In this document: positions 10,997 through 22,039 of the stretch, one piece after another | Numbering within the stretch: position 1 is the stretch's first letter | How the letters are laid out: every line of letters starts with the position of its first letter | Assembly: GCA_007833815.1 (NCBI GenBank) | Contig: CP033464.1 | Coordinates: forward strand, 1,807,501 to 1,871,500 | Origin: Brevibacillus laterosporus | Lineage (GTDB): Bacteria > Bacillota > Bacilli > Brevibacillales > Brevibacillaceae | Length of the DNA stretch: 64,000 bases | Reading direction: 5' to 3' | Notes under the pieces: generated by a model | The model's database searches: none | Told to the model about the DNA's origin: nothing | What the model saw: only the letters and a program-made list of their open reading frames with translations | Made by a program: the position numbers and the translations under genes

Positions 10997-11458
10997 TCAA
11001 AGTTCGATAACATCACTTAATTCATTTTCTGAAATGACAATAAAGCCTTCTTGGCGTAATAAGGCTGACGTCACTCCTTGTCCAGGAATACGTTGATTGG
11101 AAAAATGCCCATTGTAAATATTATGGCTACCACAGGATGGGCTGTTTTCTTTTAAAACAAGATGGGTTGCTTGATATTGTTTAGCAAGCTGAAGAGTTTG
11201 ATAAGCCCCGTCAATGTATAAATGGGTTACATCACGTCCTGATTTCTCCACAACCTTTGCTGTGCCCCGTAAGACATCGTCTCCATTGCCCCCCACGATC
11301 TCTGCTGACTCTCGTGGTGTAATGAAGCCGCCGAGTAGTTCAGGGCAAACCGTGACTGCTTTGTTTTGAGTGACTAATTCTTTCACCTTTTCGTCAAGGC
11401 TGTGGCTACCGTTATAACGGCAATTGAGTCCAGCTAGACAGGAGCTGACGAGAAGCAT
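10997..11458 (-). CDS. DUF523 family protein (TudS-like)
   Basis: A 153-residue DUF523 protein. Characterised DUF523 members (TudS) are iron-sulfur 2-thiouracil desulfurases. Candidate cluster cysteines are C7 and C13 (SSCLAGLNCRYNG), C38 (VCPE) and C109 (SPSCG). The pattern CPELLGGFITPRESAEI is also typical. The ATG follows AAAGGTG. Whether this copy acts on thiouracil or on thiolated tRNA breakdown products cannot be seen. It converges with the HAD gene. Confidence 0.82.
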   Translation of the reverse strand: MLLVSSCLAGLNCRYNGSHSLDEKVKELVTQNKAVTVCPELLGGFITPRESAEIVGGNGDDVLRGTAKVVEKSGRDVTHLYIDGAYQTLQLAKQYQATHLVLKENSPSCGSHNIYNGHFSNQRIPGQGVTSALLRQEGFIVISENELSDVIEL

Positions 11459-11542
11459 GTTTGCTTCACCTTTCTTTTCCTTATTATAAAAATAACCAGC
11501 ACAAGTTCACAAAAATGTGTGGCTCGTCTGGTTATCAAAGCG

Positions 11543-11632
11543 TTGAGGAATCTGGAAACGTATAAGAATTTGGAAGCGCATAAGATTCTAAAGACGCATA
11601 AGATTTTAAAAAACCATAAGATTCCAGAATCG
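11543..11632. repeat. 18-bp tandem repeat, five units
   Basis: Degenerate direct repeats with exact 18-bp spacing. The motif (T/C)ATAAGA(T/A)T begins at 11561, 11579, 11597 and 11615, and a weaker first unit starts at 11543. The third and fourth units are the most alike. The period equals six codons and the plus frame is open, but there is no start codon with a ribosome site. Confidence 0.7.
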
Positions 11633-11648
11633 TACAGACCTGCCTACT

Positions 11649-11741
11649 TTACATGTTCCAGGTCTTATCCTCGTTATAACCCGCCGTCAAGATGAAGAAT
11701 AGAAAGACGACGAATACTCCACCAACAATAAACGTACCCAT
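11649..11741 (-). CDS. Small 30-residue membrane protein
   Basis: A 30-codon frame encoding one hydrophobic segment (MGTFIVGGVFVVFLFFILTA) and a short polar tail GYNEDKTWNM. A clear AAAGGAG site lies about 10 nt before the ATG, and a TATAAT box lies 35 bp upstream of the start. Size and layout resemble the tiny Gly-rich single-pass proteins (YjcZ-like) of spore formers, but the identity is not established. Confidence 0.55.
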   Translation of the reverse strand: MGTFIVGGVFVVFLFFILTAGYNEDKTWNM

Positions 11742-12026
11742 AGAGTAGAGCTCCTTTCTTTACTGTAGTACATCCATTATAACGTAGACTGACTTTTTTG
11801 CCTATTGCATGACTTGACAGAATTGTTTCAGCTTTCACAAAAACTTCTAGGTACTTTGAGCGAAACATGATGGGCACATCTGCATACTCTTAGGAGAGAA
11901 CCTTATTTTCACCTGATATTTCGAGTTCTTCCAAGAATGTAGAAAAATATCGGGACATATATTTGTTTGTCGAGATAACCTAATTTGCGAGTGAAGAATT
12001 GGTCGGTATAGGGAGGAGTGACTTGC

Positions 12027-13925
12027 ATGGATATTTTAAAAAGAATTGCAGAGCACCGGGCCCGTGAAGAAAAGTTAACGTGGAAAGGCACGTTTGCTGA
12101 ATATCTTGAGCTTGTCCGCAAACATCCACAGATTGCACAGACAGCTCATTCACGTGTCTACAACATGATCAAAAGCCATGGAATCGAAGGGAATGAAGAC
12201 GGCAGCAGAAGTTATAAATTTTTCGGACGCGAAATCTATGGTTTGGATCGTAGTGTTGAGCGACTGGTTGAGGAGTATTTCCATTCTGCGGCAAGAAGAT
12301 TGGATGTAAGAAAAAGAATCCTGTTGCTAATGGGGCCGGTCAGTGGGGGAAAATCGACAATCGTAACGATGCTCAAGCGTGGTTTGGAGGAGTATTCCCG
12401 TACAGATGAAGGTGCAATTTATGCCTTAGATGGCTGCCCTATGCAAGAAGAACCCCTCCATTTGATTCCCAATGAACTACGTCCTGAATTTGAGCAAGAA
12501 TTTGGTGTGAAGATTGAAGGAGAGCTTACTCCTTACAACAGGATGCGATTAGAAACAGAATATGGTGGTCGAATGGAAGATTTCCCTGTGACGCGAATCT
12601 TCTTTTCCGAGTCAAAACGAGTGGGGATTGGTACCTTTAGTCCATCTGATCCGAAATCGCAAGACATCGCTGATTTAACCGGGACTATAGATTTTTCCAC
12701 GATCACGAAGTATGGTTCTGAGTCTGATCCTCGTGCCTATCGTTTTGATGGGGAACTAAACAAAGCGAATCGTGGTGTCATGGAATTCCAAGAGATGCTG
12801 AAATGCGATGAAAAATTCCTGTGGCACTTATTGTCATTGACTCAAGAAGGCAATTTTAAAGCGGGAAGATTCGCTTTAATTTCGGCTGATGAGCTTATAA
12901 TTGCTCATACAAACGAAACGGAATACAAAACCTTTATCGGAAATAAAAAGAATGAAGCATTACAGTCTAGAATGATTGTCATGCCAGTTCCTTACAATCT
13001 GCGGGTAGCAGAAGAAGAAAAGATTTATGATAAATTAATTAAGCAATCTGATTTAGGCCATGTTCATATTGCTCCACATGCGCTATATACGGCGGCCATT
13101 TTTTCTATTTTAACCCGTTTAAAAGAGTCCAAGAAACAAGGCGCTGATCTATTAAAGAAATTACGTTTGTATAATGGTGAATCGGTTGAAGGCTTCAAAG
13201 GCTCTGACATCGAGGAATTACGTAATGAGCATGTGGATGAGGGAATGTCTGGAATTGATCCTCGTTATGTCATAAACCGGATTTCCAGTGCACTCATTCG
13301 TCGTGATACTGAGTCTATTAATGCCTTGGATATTTTGCGGGCATTAAAAGAAGGGCTCGATCAGCATGCTTCCATTAGCAAGGAACAGCGAGAGCGTTAC
13401 TTAAATTTCATCTCTATCGCACGTAAAGAGTACGATGAGATTGCGAAAAAAGAAGTTCAGAAGGCTTTTGTGTACAGCTATGAGGAATCAGCTAAAACCA
13501 TGATGGATAATTATCTGGATAATGTTGAGGCGTATTGCAACTCTAACCGCTTACGTGATCCAGTAACAGGTGAAGAATTGGAACCAGATGAACGTCTCAT
13601 GCGGTCTATTGAAGAGCAGATTGGTATTTCTGAAAATGCCAAACGTGCATTCCGTGAAGAGATTCTTATTCGGATATCAGCTTATGCGCGTAAAGGTAAA
13701 CGTTTTGACTACAACACGCATGATCGTCTGCGGGAAGCGATTGAGAAAAAATTATTTGCAGATTTAAAAGATGTGGTTAAAATAACAACCTCCACGAAAA
13801 CACCAGATGAGCATCAATTGAAGAAAGTGAATGAAGTGACACGTCGTTTGGTTGAAGAACACGGATATACGCCAATTTCAGCAAATGAACTGCTGCGTTA
13901 TGTGGGTAGTTTGCTGAATCGATAG
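12027..13925 (+). CDS. prkA: PrkA serine protein kinase
   Basis: A 632-residue AAA-plus/kinase protein of the PrkA family, linked in Bacillus to sporulation and starvation. The N-terminal PrkA AAA domain has a Walker A in [11 protein letters not shown] near residue 105 and conserved [22 protein letters not shown] before it. The C-terminal kinase-like domain is present ([26 protein letters not shown]). The ATG at 12027 starts with MDILKRI, the usual N-terminus; a GTG nine bases upstream lies too close to GGGAGGAG. yhbH follows directly, as in Bacillus and in the enterobacterial yeaG-yeaH pair. Confidence 0.95.
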   Translation: MDILKRIAEHRAREEKLTWKGTFAEYLELVRKHPQIAQTAHSRVYNMIKSHGIEGNEDGSRSYKFFGREIYGLDRSVERLVEEYFHSAARRLDVRKRILLLMGPVSGGKSTIVTMLKRGLEEYSRTDEGAIYALDGCPMQEEPLHLIPNELRPEFEQEFGVKIEGELTPYNRMRLETEYGGRMEDFPVTRIFFSESKRVGIGTFSPSDPKSQDIADLTGTIDFSTITKYGSESDPRAYRFDGELNKANRGVMEFQEMLKCDEKFLWHLLSLTQEGNFKAGRFALISADELIIAHTNETEYKTFIGNKKNEALQSRMIVMPVPYNLRVAEEEKIYDKLIKQSDLGHVHIAPHALYTAAIFSILTRLKESKKQGADLLKKLRLYNGESVEGFKGSDIEELRNEHVDEGMSGIDPRYVINRISSALIRRDTESINALDILRALKEGLDQHASISKEQRERYLNFISIARKEYDEIAKKEVQKAFVYSYEESAKTMMDNYLDNVEAYCNSNRLRDPVTGEELEPDERLMRSIEEQIGISENAKRAFREEILIRISAYARKGKRFDYNTHDRLREAIEKKLFADLKDVVKITTSTKTPDEHQLKKVNEVTRRLVEEHGYTPISANELLRYVGSLLNR

Positions 13926-13936
13926 GAGGGGGAATG

Positions 13937-15097
13937 ATGAACGACTCCTCGTTTATCGTCTCCAAAGAAGACTGGTCTCTGCATCGCAAAGGTCATCAGG
14001 ACCAGAGCAGACATCAGGAAAAGGTAAAAGAGGCGATCAAGAAAAACCTGTCTGATTTAGTAAGCGAAGAAAACATCATTATGTCTAATGGGCGAGAAAT
14101 TATTAAAATACCAATCAGATCGCTGGATGAGTATCGCTTCCGTTACAATTTTAATAAAGGCCAGCATACAGGCCAAGGTCAAGGGAATTCCAAGATAGGA
14201 GATGTGGTAGCTAAAGACGGTGAACCGGCTGATGCTACTGCGGGCCAAGGTCAAGGAGCTGGCGATCAACCTGGTAACGATTATTATGAAGCGGAGATTA
14301 CAGTAGAAGAGTTGCAGGAAATGCTGTTTGCTGAGTTGGAGTTGCCTAATCTCCAAACGAAAGACGAACAGAAAATTACCATAGAAGATATTCAGTTTAA
14401 TGATGTGCGGAAAAAAGGTTTAATGGGTAACATTGATAAAAAGCGTACCTTGATGTCTGCAATTCGCCGAAATGCACTAGCTGGGTATGACGATCTGGAG
14501 CTAGGTATCTCTATGGATGACTTGCGATTTAAAACATGGGAAGAGATTGTGAAGCCACATTCCAATGCCGTAATTTTGGCAATGATGGATACGAGTGGAT
14601 CTATGGGAGTTTTTGAAAAATACGTAGCCCGCAGCTTTTTCTTTTGGATGCTTCGCTTTTTGCGTACCAAGTATGAAAAGGTGGAGATCGCCTTCATCGC
14701 GCATCATACGGAAGCGAAGGAAGTGACGGAGGATGCGTTCTTTTCTAAAGGAGAGAGCGGCGGAACCATCTGCTCATCTGCCTATCGAAAAGCTTTGGAA
14801 ATTATCGACGCACGATATCCGGTAAGCCAATACAATATTTATCCGTTTCATTTTTCCGATGGGGATAACCTGACTTCGGATAATGAACGGTGCGTGAAAT
14901 TGGTGAAAGAATTGATGGAAAGGTCTAATATGTTTGGGTATGGAGAAGTAAATCAGTATAATCGCCATAGCACACTGATGTCAGCCTATCGTCACATTAA
15001 AGACCCAAAATTCATGTACTCGATCATTCGAGAAAAAGGTGAGGTTTACAAAGCTTTAAAACAGTTTTTTGGCAAAAAAGAAATAGATGTTAAATAA
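13937..15097 (+). CDS. yhbH: YhbH (DUF444) sporulation-associated protein
   Basis: A 386-residue protein of the DUF444 family. It has a von Willebrand A-like core ([21 protein letters not shown], a MIDAS-type DxSGS), then [11 protein letters not shown], and ends in a conserved helical stretch. The N-terminal 100 residues contain a Gly/Gln-rich linker (GQGQGNS). ATG 13937 lies 7 nt after AGGAGG; ATG 13934, one codon upstream, is only 4 nt away. The gene follows prkA by 11 bp. The PrkA-YhbH-SpoVR trio is co-conserved, and spoVR lies separately at 49361 in this window. Confidence 0.93.
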   Translation: MNDSSFIVSKEDWSLHRKGHQDQSRHQEKVKEAIKKNLSDLVSEENIIMSNGREIIKIPIRSLDEYRFRYNFNKGQHTGQGQGNSKIGDVVAKDGEPADATAGQGQGAGDQPGNDYYEAEITVEELQEMLFAELELPNLQTKDEQKITIEDIQFNDVRKKGLMGNIDKKRTLMSAIRRNALAGYDDLELGISMDDLRFKTWEEIVKPHSNAVILAMMDTSGSMGVFEKYVARSFFFWMLRFLRTKYEKVEIAFIAHHTEAKEVTEDAFFSKGESGGTICSSAYRKALEIIDARYPVSQYNIYPFHFSDGDNLTSDNERCVKLVKELMERSNMFGYGEVNQYNRHSTLMSAYRHIKDPKFMYSIIREKGEVYKALKQFFGKKEIDVK

Positions 15098-15115
15098 AAT
15101 TTTTACATTGTAATG

Positions 15116-15191
15116 GAATCCCCTATGGCTAATATGTGTATAAACCCTTTATTTAAGTGGGAAAAGACATAATTGACCAGAAGGGGATTTT
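15116..15191 (+). terminator. Possible long-loop terminator after yhbH
   Basis: GAATCCCCT at 15116 can pair with AGGGGATTTT at 15182, which runs into a T-tract. The loop is almost 60 nt, so this is only a weak candidate. Confidence 0.35.
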
Positions 15192-15250
15192 TTATGTGAG
15201 CTAAAGAATTGGTTAATAAGTTCTAAGTGTACCTTATCGGATGTAATTAA

Positions 15251-15685
15251 TTAGGTAAAAATCACAGCATAGGCGCGGGCAAAAGCACCATCACTGTTTT
15301 TTATCTTTAAAGGAGCGGCTGAAAGAAAAAACGTTCTTGGCCAATATGATCGAGATTGGTGAGGTTGTCGTCTCCACTTCATCAGGAGAAATGAAATCTA
15401 ATCCAATGGCTTTGATCTTCAGACGTACTAGTTCATCAGCTAATTCTTTCGATAGATAAGGTGCTTGATGGATGTACTCTTCGCTGTTCCATTGCTTGGA
15501 CAAGTCCGTAAATATCAAAACAATATCCCCTTCTTTGATCTGTGCTTCTTTCAATACCTCTTTGGGGAGTTATCTCTCTCGGATGTGCCTTGCATCGACT
15601 AGTATCGCTTCTCCCACAAAAGCATCTAGTGGCAACTCTTCAATCATTTTCCCACCAGAAATGAAATGTGCTGGGGCGTTTTAAA
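15251..15685 (-). pseudogene. Broken cyclase/kynurenine-formamidase-like gene
   Basis: On the minus strand, fragments of a cyclase-family (PF04199) metal-dependent hydrolase can be pieced together across frames. They read APAHFISGGK, then LPLDAFVGEAILVDARHI, a TAA stop, then VLKEAQIKEGDIVLIFTDLS, YLSKELADEL, IKAIGLDFISPDE, and in other frames DNLTNLDHIG and SDGAFARAYAVIFT before the stop near 15251. At least one nonsense and two frameshift changes are needed. The N-terminal part, including the usual first metal-binding segment, is missing. Its 5' end abuts the metalloprotease fragment at about 15685. Confidence 0.75.
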
Positions 15686-15904
15686 CTAGATGGATTTATT
15701 GAAATGGATGGATCACCTACTTATCATCCTAACTATTATCTAGTAGAATGGCGTACACATAATGGAGTGGAAAATATCGTTTGGAGTGACGGATATGCGG
15801 AGAAAGCCCGCATTCAATTAAAAGACGCTGCTTTTGGGTTAACAGAAACTTCTTCTGTAGATATTCCCCCCCTAATGGACTACAAATTAAAGTGCAAAAA
15901 GTAG
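15668..15904 (+). pseudogene. Fragment resembling immune inhibitor A (M6 peptidase)
   Basis: A 78-codon frame with IDMDGSPTYHP-like sequence followed by NYYLVEWRTHNGV, then WSDG and IQLKDAAFGL. The two blocks look like parts of the immune-inhibitor-A family C-terminal half that are normally separated by about 60 residues. This suggests an internal deletion in an already truncated gene. No catalytic HExxH is left. The call rests on remembered family patterns. Confidence 0.45.
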
Positions 15905-16030
15905 TAGGGAAAAAGACGAAGCAGTTATTGAGATAAGTAAAAAAGGAAGTAAGATAGAAGGGGTAAGACAAGAATATAAATAATGGAAGGGAAATTCAAT
16001 CAAGAGAGGTAATCATCATTTTTTAGTAAT

Positions 16031-16075
16031 ATATAAAAGGACTTTTTCCCTGATTGAGAAAAAGTCCTTTTATAT
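16031..16075. terminator. Strong bidirectional hairpin
   Basis: A perfect 17-bp stem, ATATAAAAGGACTTTTT paired with its exact complement, around an 11-nt loop. It is placed to end the minus-strand gene at 16101. Confidence 0.8.
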
Positions 16076-16100
16076 ATTAGCACTAGTACTGATAAAAAGC

Positions 16101-17594
16101 TTATCTTGGCTCTAATACATGCATAAATGGCTCGTCTAACATCGATAGCAACAGCTCACGAGTGGACGTATGGCGTAATCCACAGAGAATGATACGAACC
16201 TCTCTTAGCATATTTTCAACAGGCATGATTTCACCTGAGTGATTTTTAAGTAACGTGTCCTCGGCAGAAAGATGTGCGTTCAAATGACGAGCATTTCGCT
16301 TGGCAACGATCAGCAATCGATGCTGAACATCTAGTAAGGCATCTGCGAAAGGAGCCTCCATTTCAATATATCCACGAATCTTAGCCAGACGAGCATAGGC
16401 TTCTCGCCATCTCCATAATTGTTTCTTTTGTTCTCGTTGGCACGGATTAGGTTCTGGCAGTGTTGGTTTGGACAACAGCGAAAGTGGGGTAGGCCATGTA
16501 TCTGGATGCATGGATTCTTGTAATTTTGTAATACAGTACGAATCAGGTTCCATTAATTCAATTACTTCTCGATAGGCAGCAATATGTTTACGTGCTTCAC
16601 TACAAATTCCCCATGGACTATGCTGTTGGATATTATCAATATATGGCTGATAAGGTGGCATGATAGATGAAATTTCCTCCTCTGTGAGTGGATGATTAGC
16701 TACTACGAGCCGCTTAATCTGATTATCTGATATGTAATTATTTTCTGTTTCCAATTGCATGTAAGCCTTGGTGAACCATTGCAGAGAGCGAGCAGATACT
16801 GTAGGAATTTCTCCCCGCATGACGCTAAGGCGATGTTCTGCAAATTCGGGAAAAATTGATCCATTAAATCCATCATGAGTCACATGTAAATCATCTCGAA
16901 CAGAAATAAGCTCAGAAAGGACGGTTTCTTCAAGAGCAATAATGCTTGTCTCCATATGGGTAAGATAACTTATCTCTTCATTTTCATCACCCAAGGTTCG
17001 CGAATAGAGGTCGTAGCAGAACAGAATATGAGCCATTTCATGAAAGTAGCTTTGATAGGGAAAATTGACGTAATCTGATTGGCGAAAGTATTGATGATTT
17101 TGATAGATACGTCCCTGTTCAGGGCGAAAAGAAGAGGACTGTGAGGTGGTTTTATCTGCGATGTATAGAGTAAGTCCCTCGTTATAACTAGTAATCCAAA
17201 TTGCTTGATAGGTAGGACTTAGCAACAGTGCAATCGAATGATTAGTAATTCGACCAGGAACATTAAAAAAATCACTCTGATAATGAGGGTATAAAGATAG
17301 CCAAGTCATCCCCAAAGCGAGTGCTTTGTATAATTCAAATTCACTTTCATTAGCACAATCAACAGTGAATTGATGTAGGGCATTTAAACTTTGTATAAAG
17401 GAATGGGAATTATATGTATAGTTTTCAACGTATTGTATATAAGTAGCTTTGAAATCAGCAGGTTCTACTGTTAGGAAAATTTGTAAGCCATCAATCCACA
17501 GGTCTCCACCAATAGAGGAATTCATCCATGCTTCATGATCATGAGTAAGAGAACGAATCTCTTGATATTTTTCAATTAGTTGGGTGTATTGCAC
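16101..17594 (-). CDS. Unknown protein with HEMAH zincin-like motif
   Basis: A 497-residue protein I cannot assign to a family. It is soluble, with no signal peptide or membrane segment. Residues 185-189 read HEMAH, preceded by YQSYF and followed by a helix-like stretch rich in acidic residues (E222, E223, E228), one of which could be the third ligand of a gluzincin-type zinc site. The C-terminal 150 residues are helical and Arg/Glu-rich. The GTG start follows GGAGGT by 6 nt, so expression is likely. It stands alone between two hairpins. Confidence 0.7.
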   Translation of the reverse strand: MQYTQLIEKYQEIRSLTHDHEAWMNSSIGGDLWIDGLQIFLTVEPADFKATYIQYVENYTYNSHSFIQSLNALHQFTVDCANESEFELYKALALGMTWLSLYPHYQSDFFNVPGRITNHSIALLLSPTYQAIWITSYNEGLTLYIADKTTSQSSSFRPEQGRIYQNHQYFRQSDYVNFPYQSYFHEMAHILFCYDLYSRTLGDENEEISYLTHMETSIIALEETVLSELISVRDDLHVTHDGFNGSIFPEFAEHRLSVMRGEIPTVSARSLQWFTKAYMQLETENNYISDNQIKRLVVANHPLTEEEISSIMPPYQPYIDNIQQHSPWGICSEARKHIAAYREVIELMEPDSYCITKLQESMHPDTWPTPLSLLSKPTLPEPNPCQREQKKQLWRWREAYARLAKIRGYIEMEAPFADALLDVQHRLLIVAKRNARHLNAHLSAEDTLLKNHSGEIMPVENMLREVRIILCGLRHTSTRELLLSMLDEPFMHVLEPR

Positions 17595-18178
17595 GAAATG
17601 ACCTCCTTTTTGATATTCGGTACTAGAATACTAACTCCAAAAAGAAGAGCACCCTAAATAGGTGTCCCCTATTTTAACAGAGTACGATCTTTTTAAACTG
17701 TTGTTATTTATAGAAAAAATAAGGGGTAGCGACAGCCTTCATCTTTTTTAGCAGCAGCGTTCTGTGACGAATTTACTTTTACTACTTTTTTATAGATAAT
17801 CACCCTTTCTTATATAATATATAACAAACATTACGAATATACAGTAAATTAGTGTTTGTTTATGGTAGTATATGGTAATATATGGTTATAGTCAATAGAT
17901 TTCGTATACAAAAATTCCTTGCTATTTTTATGGAAGCCTTTTCATTCTTATTCGCAAACGGGAGGGGTTTATTTGCTCCTGTCATAATTTGAAAACAATA
18001 TGTTATGTTGTTAGATGTTCTGCTAAACTTGTAATAGTTCTTTTTGGTAATTTTTATGAAAAACTTTGGAAGTGTCTCCCTCGTTTTTAGGCTCGACGAA
18101 TTTTCTCTCTTCTATCATCGGGAAACGGGAAGATAGAGAACGAAGTCACAGTATTTTTGCAAGGAAAGGTGAATTGAG
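17595..18178. other. 584-bp intergenic region with phased repeats
   Basis: No gene seen. It contains a short hairpin (AAATAGG/CCTATTT at 17656-17674) and, at 17861-17890, three direct 10-bp copies of TATGGT(A/T)(G/A)TA. The rest is AT-rich leader to the 18179 gene. Confidence 0.6.
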
Positions 18179-21100
18179 ATGTCAAATCGAGAAGAAGATT
18201 CTATCCAAAGGAATGAGATGAACGAGCAAAGTAATGAGGAAATAATTGTAGTAGGGATAGGTGCATCTGCTGGAGGATTAGAAGCGTTACAGGAATTTTT
18301 TGAGCATTTACCAGAGACGTCAAACATGGCGTTTGTTATTGTTCAACATCTATCACCACATTATAAAAGTTTTATGGCTGAACTGTTGGAAAAGCATACA
18401 ACACTTACGATTAAGCAAGTGACTGAGGGAATGAAAATTGAACCTGACTCTATTTATTTGAATCCGCCTAAGAAGTATATTCGGCTCATGAATGGTCAAT
18501 TTTCTTTAACGAAATATCCTGAAATATCAGGTATTCATTTACCTATAGATGTATTCTTGGTATCCTTGGCTACTGAGCAAAAACAGCGTGCTATCGCTAT
18601 TATTCTCTCAGGAACAGGAATAGATGGCTCAAATGGAATAAAGGCCATCCACGAATATGGGGGGATGGTTATGGCACAAAATAGTGATTCAGCCAAGTTT
18701 GATGGTATGCCAAGAAGTGCACTATCTACAGGAGTAGTTGATTTTATTTGCGCTCCGTATCAGTTAGGAGAGTATTTAATACACTATGTAAAACGCTATA
18801 TATTCGGTGAAGTGGAAGAGGTAAAAAGCGTTGCAGACGATCAGGTAACAAAAATACTTACTCTACTTAATCAGTATAGTGGGGTAGATTTTACTGGATA
18901 TAAACGCGATGGTGTCATCCGACGAATTGAACGACGTATGAAGCTGAATAGCAAGGAATCCTTAGCGGAGTACATTCACTATTTAGAGGAAACACAAGAG
19001 GAACAAGAAGCTTTACAGAATGATATGCTTATTAATGTTACCCATTTTTTCCGAGATCGAGAAGCATTTAACATCGTGAAAGCTAAAGTAATACCAGCTA
19101 TCATTGAAAATAAGCAAGTAAATGGCGAACAACATGTACGTATTTGGGTAGCGGGTTGTTCTACAGGGGAAGAAGCCTATTCCCTAGCTATGCTGTTTGA
19201 CGAATATTTATGTAAAAAGGAAATTACGCTTGATGTACGAATTTTTGCTACCGATGTAGATAAAGAAGCCGTGTACTATGCTGCTCAAGGCATTTACCCA
19301 GCAACAATCGAGAAGGACATTTCCAAGGATTTGTTAGATAGGTATTTTGAGAAACAGGGTGATACATATCAGATCATTAAAAATATACGAAGAATGATCG
19401 TTTTTGCCGCACATAATATTATTAAAGACCCACCTTTTGTCAACATGGATTTTATCACGTGTCGTAACATGATGATTTATTTTCAAGCAGATGTGCAGAG
19501 AAAGGTACTGAGCTTATTCCATTTTTCTTTACATCCCAAGGGATATTTATTCTTAGGGCCAAGTGAAAGTATAGGTAAACTAGCGAATCTGTATATTCCG
19601 CTCAATCGTAAATGGAATATTTTCACCATTAGGAAATCTGATCAAAGCATGCCGAATAATTCCATACGTATTGATAAAGAAAGTGGCCGCCCTATCATAC
19701 AGACTCAAACGGTGAAAACAGGGGAAAGAGAAATGACTGTTGGAATTAGTAAGGCGGATGACATATATGCTACGATCATAGAGGAGTATTTGCCGGCTTG
19801 TGCAATTGTAGACCGTAACTATGACATCGTTCATACTTCAGGTCCCGTTAATAAGTATTTAACCTTACCACGTGGCAAAATTACACTCAATATTTTTAAG
19901 CTAGTTTCATCAACTTTATCTGTAGCAATTGGCACAGCTATGCATAAAGCCAGAAAAGAAAATAAAGAGATTACCATTACAAATGTAAAAGTAAAAAGGG
20001 AAGATGATGGTTCAGAGCTGGTAACATTAACTATTAATACTTTTGCTCCACATAAGTATAACGGGCAATATATGATGATTACATTTAAGGATGAAGTGAA
20101 ACCTGTCATAAATCAGGAGCATACTCAACAGAGTTTTGATATTCAAAGCACGACAACACAACGAATCCGTGAGTTGGAGCAAGAATTACAATATGCCCAG
20201 GAATGTCTACAGGCAACCATAGAAGAACTAGAAACCTCGAATGAAGAGCTACAGTCTACGAATGAAGAGTTAATTGCTGCGAATGAGGAACTGCAATCTA
20301 CAAACGAAGAATTACAATCCATTAATGAAGAACTAATTACGGTCAATACGGAACATCAAGCAAAAATACAAGAACTACTTGATTTAAATAATGACATGGA
20401 TAATTTCCTGTTAAGTACGAAAATTGGTACTATATTTTTGGACAAGGATATGTGTGTTCGCCGATTTACACCAGCAGTGACCACCATTATTAATCTAATG
20501 GATATGGATATTAGCCGTTCGATTAGTCATATTACTCATCAATTAAAATATAACAATCTGGTAGAAGATGCTGAATATGTCTTACATAACGTAACGCCGT
20601 TGGAAAAAGAAATTCAAAATCTGAACGGCCAATGGTATAGCATGGAGATTTTGCCTTACCAGACACAGGATCATTTTATTAAAGGTGTTGTCATTACGTT
20701 TGTGGATATTACGGAACTGAAAATGGCAAACAAAGAGCTACAGAAGCTTTCCTATGCTATTCATCAAATACCTAATAGTATTATCATTACTGGTCTTGAT
20801 GGTAAAATTCAGTATATAAACCCTTCTTTTACAGAAAAGACGGGCTACACAGGAGAAGAAGTGATTGGTCAAGAGCTTAATCTCATTGAAGATCACGAGG
20901 ATTATGAGGAGAACATACAGGAAGAAATTATCCAGACATTAGCCAAGGGTAGGAACTGGTATGGTGAGTTACAAAGCAAACGGAAAAATGATGAGGCATT
21001 CTGGGAAAGAACAGCATTTTTACCAATTAAAAATGAAGAGGGCGAAACCATTCATTTCCTTAAAATTGGTGAAGATATTACCCAACAGAAGAAGGCAGAA

Positions 21101-21775
21101 GAGATGCTGCGTAAATCGGAAATGTTATCTGCTGTTGGTCAGTTAGCAGCTGGTATCGCTCATGAGATACGTAATCCATTGACAGCGTTAAAGGGATTTA
21201 TACAGTTAATGATGGCAGATGGACAGGGGAATAAGAAGTATTTCCAAATTATGATGGGCGAGTTTGATCGCATCGAATTAATAATTACGGAATTGCTCTT
21301 GTTATCTAAGCCCCATGTTCTTAGCTTCCAAACAGAGGATCTAGGAATTATTCTAAACGATGTATTAATGTTAATCGAAACACATGCTTTGATGAATCAA
21401 GTGGATATTATCCCAGTAATTCCAACTCCTTTACCGAAGATACATTGTGTGGAAAATCAACTTAAACAAGTGCTGATTAATGTGTTGAAAAATGCCATTG
21501 AATCCATGCCAACAGGTGGCAAGGTCGATGTGCATGTCCGTAAAAAAGCGGGAGGAAAAGTTGCGATTGAGATTACAGATCAAGGAAAGGGAATTCCTCA
21601 GGATAAACTAGCAAGGGTTGGCGAGCCTTTCTTTACAACCAAAGAAAAAGGAACCGGACTGGGCTTAATGGTTAGCTACAAAATTATTGAAAACCATAAT
21701 GGTGAAATACAGATTGAAAGTGAGCAAAGTAAGGGAACGACTGTACGGATTATCTTGCCAACCGTTTCAATCTAA
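18179..21775 (+). CDS. CheB-CheR-PAS-histidine kinase fusion
   Basis: A 1198-residue signalling protein. Residues 22-205 form a CheB methylesterase without a receiver domain (Ser30 in GASAGG, His57 in QHLSP, Asp149 in GTGIDG). Residues about 225-490 form a CheR methyltransferase ([33 protein letters not shown]). Then comes a long coiled coil with TNEELQS repeats at about 660-730, two PAS modules, and a HisKA domain with phosphorylatable His995 in AHEIRNPL. A HATPase closes the protein (DQGKGIP, KGTGLGL). Such fusions are known in bacteria; the output here is probably phosphorelay. ATG follows AAGG..GAATTGAG. A GGDEF/EAL gene lies downstream after a terminator. Confidence 0.92.
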   Translation: MSNREEDSIQRNEMNEQSNEEIIVVGIGASAGGLEALQEFFEHLPETSNMAFVIVQHLSPHYKSFMAELLEKHTTLTIKQVTEGMKIEPDSIYLNPPKKYIRLMNGQFSLTKYPEISGIHLPIDVFLVSLATEQKQRAIAIILSGTGIDGSNGIKAIHEYGGMVMAQNSDSAKFDGMPRSALSTGVVDFICAPYQLGEYLIHYVKRYIFGEVEEVKSVADDQVTKILTLLNQYSGVDFTGYKRDGVIRRIERRMKLNSKESLAEYIHYLEETQEEQEALQNDMLINVTHFFRDREAFNIVKAKVIPAIIENKQVNGEQHVRIWVAGCSTGEEAYSLAMLFDEYLCKKEITLDVRIFATDVDKEAVYYAAQGIYPATIEKDISKDLLDRYFEKQGDTYQIIKNIRRMIVFAAHNIIKDPPFVNMDFITCRNMMIYFQADVQRKVLSLFHFSLHPKGYLFLGPSESIGKLANLYIPLNRKWNIFTIRKSDQSMPNNSIRIDKESGRPIIQTQTVKTGEREMTVGISKADDIYATIIEEYLPACAIVDRNYDIVHTSGPVNKYLTLPRGKITLNIFKLVSSTLSVAIGTAMHKARKENKEITITNVKVKREDDGSELVTLTINTFAPHKYNGQYMMITFKDEVKPVINQEHTQQSFDIQSTTTQRIRELEQELQYAQECLQATIEELETSNEELQSTNEELIAANEELQSTNEELQSINEELITVNTEHQAKIQELLDLNNDMDNFLLSTKIGTIFLDKDMCVRRFTPAVTTIINLMDMDISRSISHITHQLKYNNLVEDAEYVLHNVTPLEKEIQNLNGQWYSMEILPYQTQDHFIKGVVITFVDITELKMANKELQKLSYAIHQIPNSIIITGLDGKIQYINPSFTEKTGYTGEEVIGQELNLIEDHEDYEENIQEEIIQTLAKGRNWYGELQSKRKNDEAFWERTAFLPIKNEEGETIHFLKIGEDITQQKKAEEMLRKSEMLSAVGQLAAGIAHEIRNPLTALKGFIQLMMADGQGNKKYFQIMMGEFDRIELIITELLLLSKPHVLSFQTEDLGIILNDVLMLIETHALMNQVDIIPVIPTPLPKIHCVENQLKQVLINVLKNAIESMPTGGKVDVHVRKKAGGKVAIEITDQGKGIPQDKLARVGEPFFTTKEKGTGLGLMVSYKIIENHNGEIQIESEQSKGTTVRIILPTVSI

Positions 21776-21847
21776 GAATAATTTACATGGAACCCCCTCT
21801 TTCATTCGTGAGTTGGACTGTAACGAAGAAAAGAAGAAAAGACTTAC

Positions 21848-21875
21848 AACCTGGAGCACTGCTTCAGGTTTTTTT
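21848..21875 (+). terminator. Rho-independent terminator
   Basis: A 10-bp stem AACCTGGAGC/GCTTCAGGTT (two G-T wobbles) with a 3-nt loop and a T-run. It separates the fusion kinase from the GGDEF/EAL gene. Confidence 0.88.
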
Positions 21876-22039
21876 ACGCTTACAACAGATAAAGCGGTAC
21901 TAGTAACAAAGAAGGGGAAAAGCCTAGTAACATTTTTAAATCATAGTCACTCCGACCCTTTTATCTTGATACAAGATGGGGTATTGTGGAAAGCATGATA
22001 GAGTAAATAATGAAGATTACGACAGAGGGAGAAGTTGCA

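Noticed and set aside
21687-21998. 103-codon plus-strand frame after the fusion kinase
   Set aside because: It overlaps the end of the kinase gene in another frame, includes a terminator hairpin, and resembles no protein.
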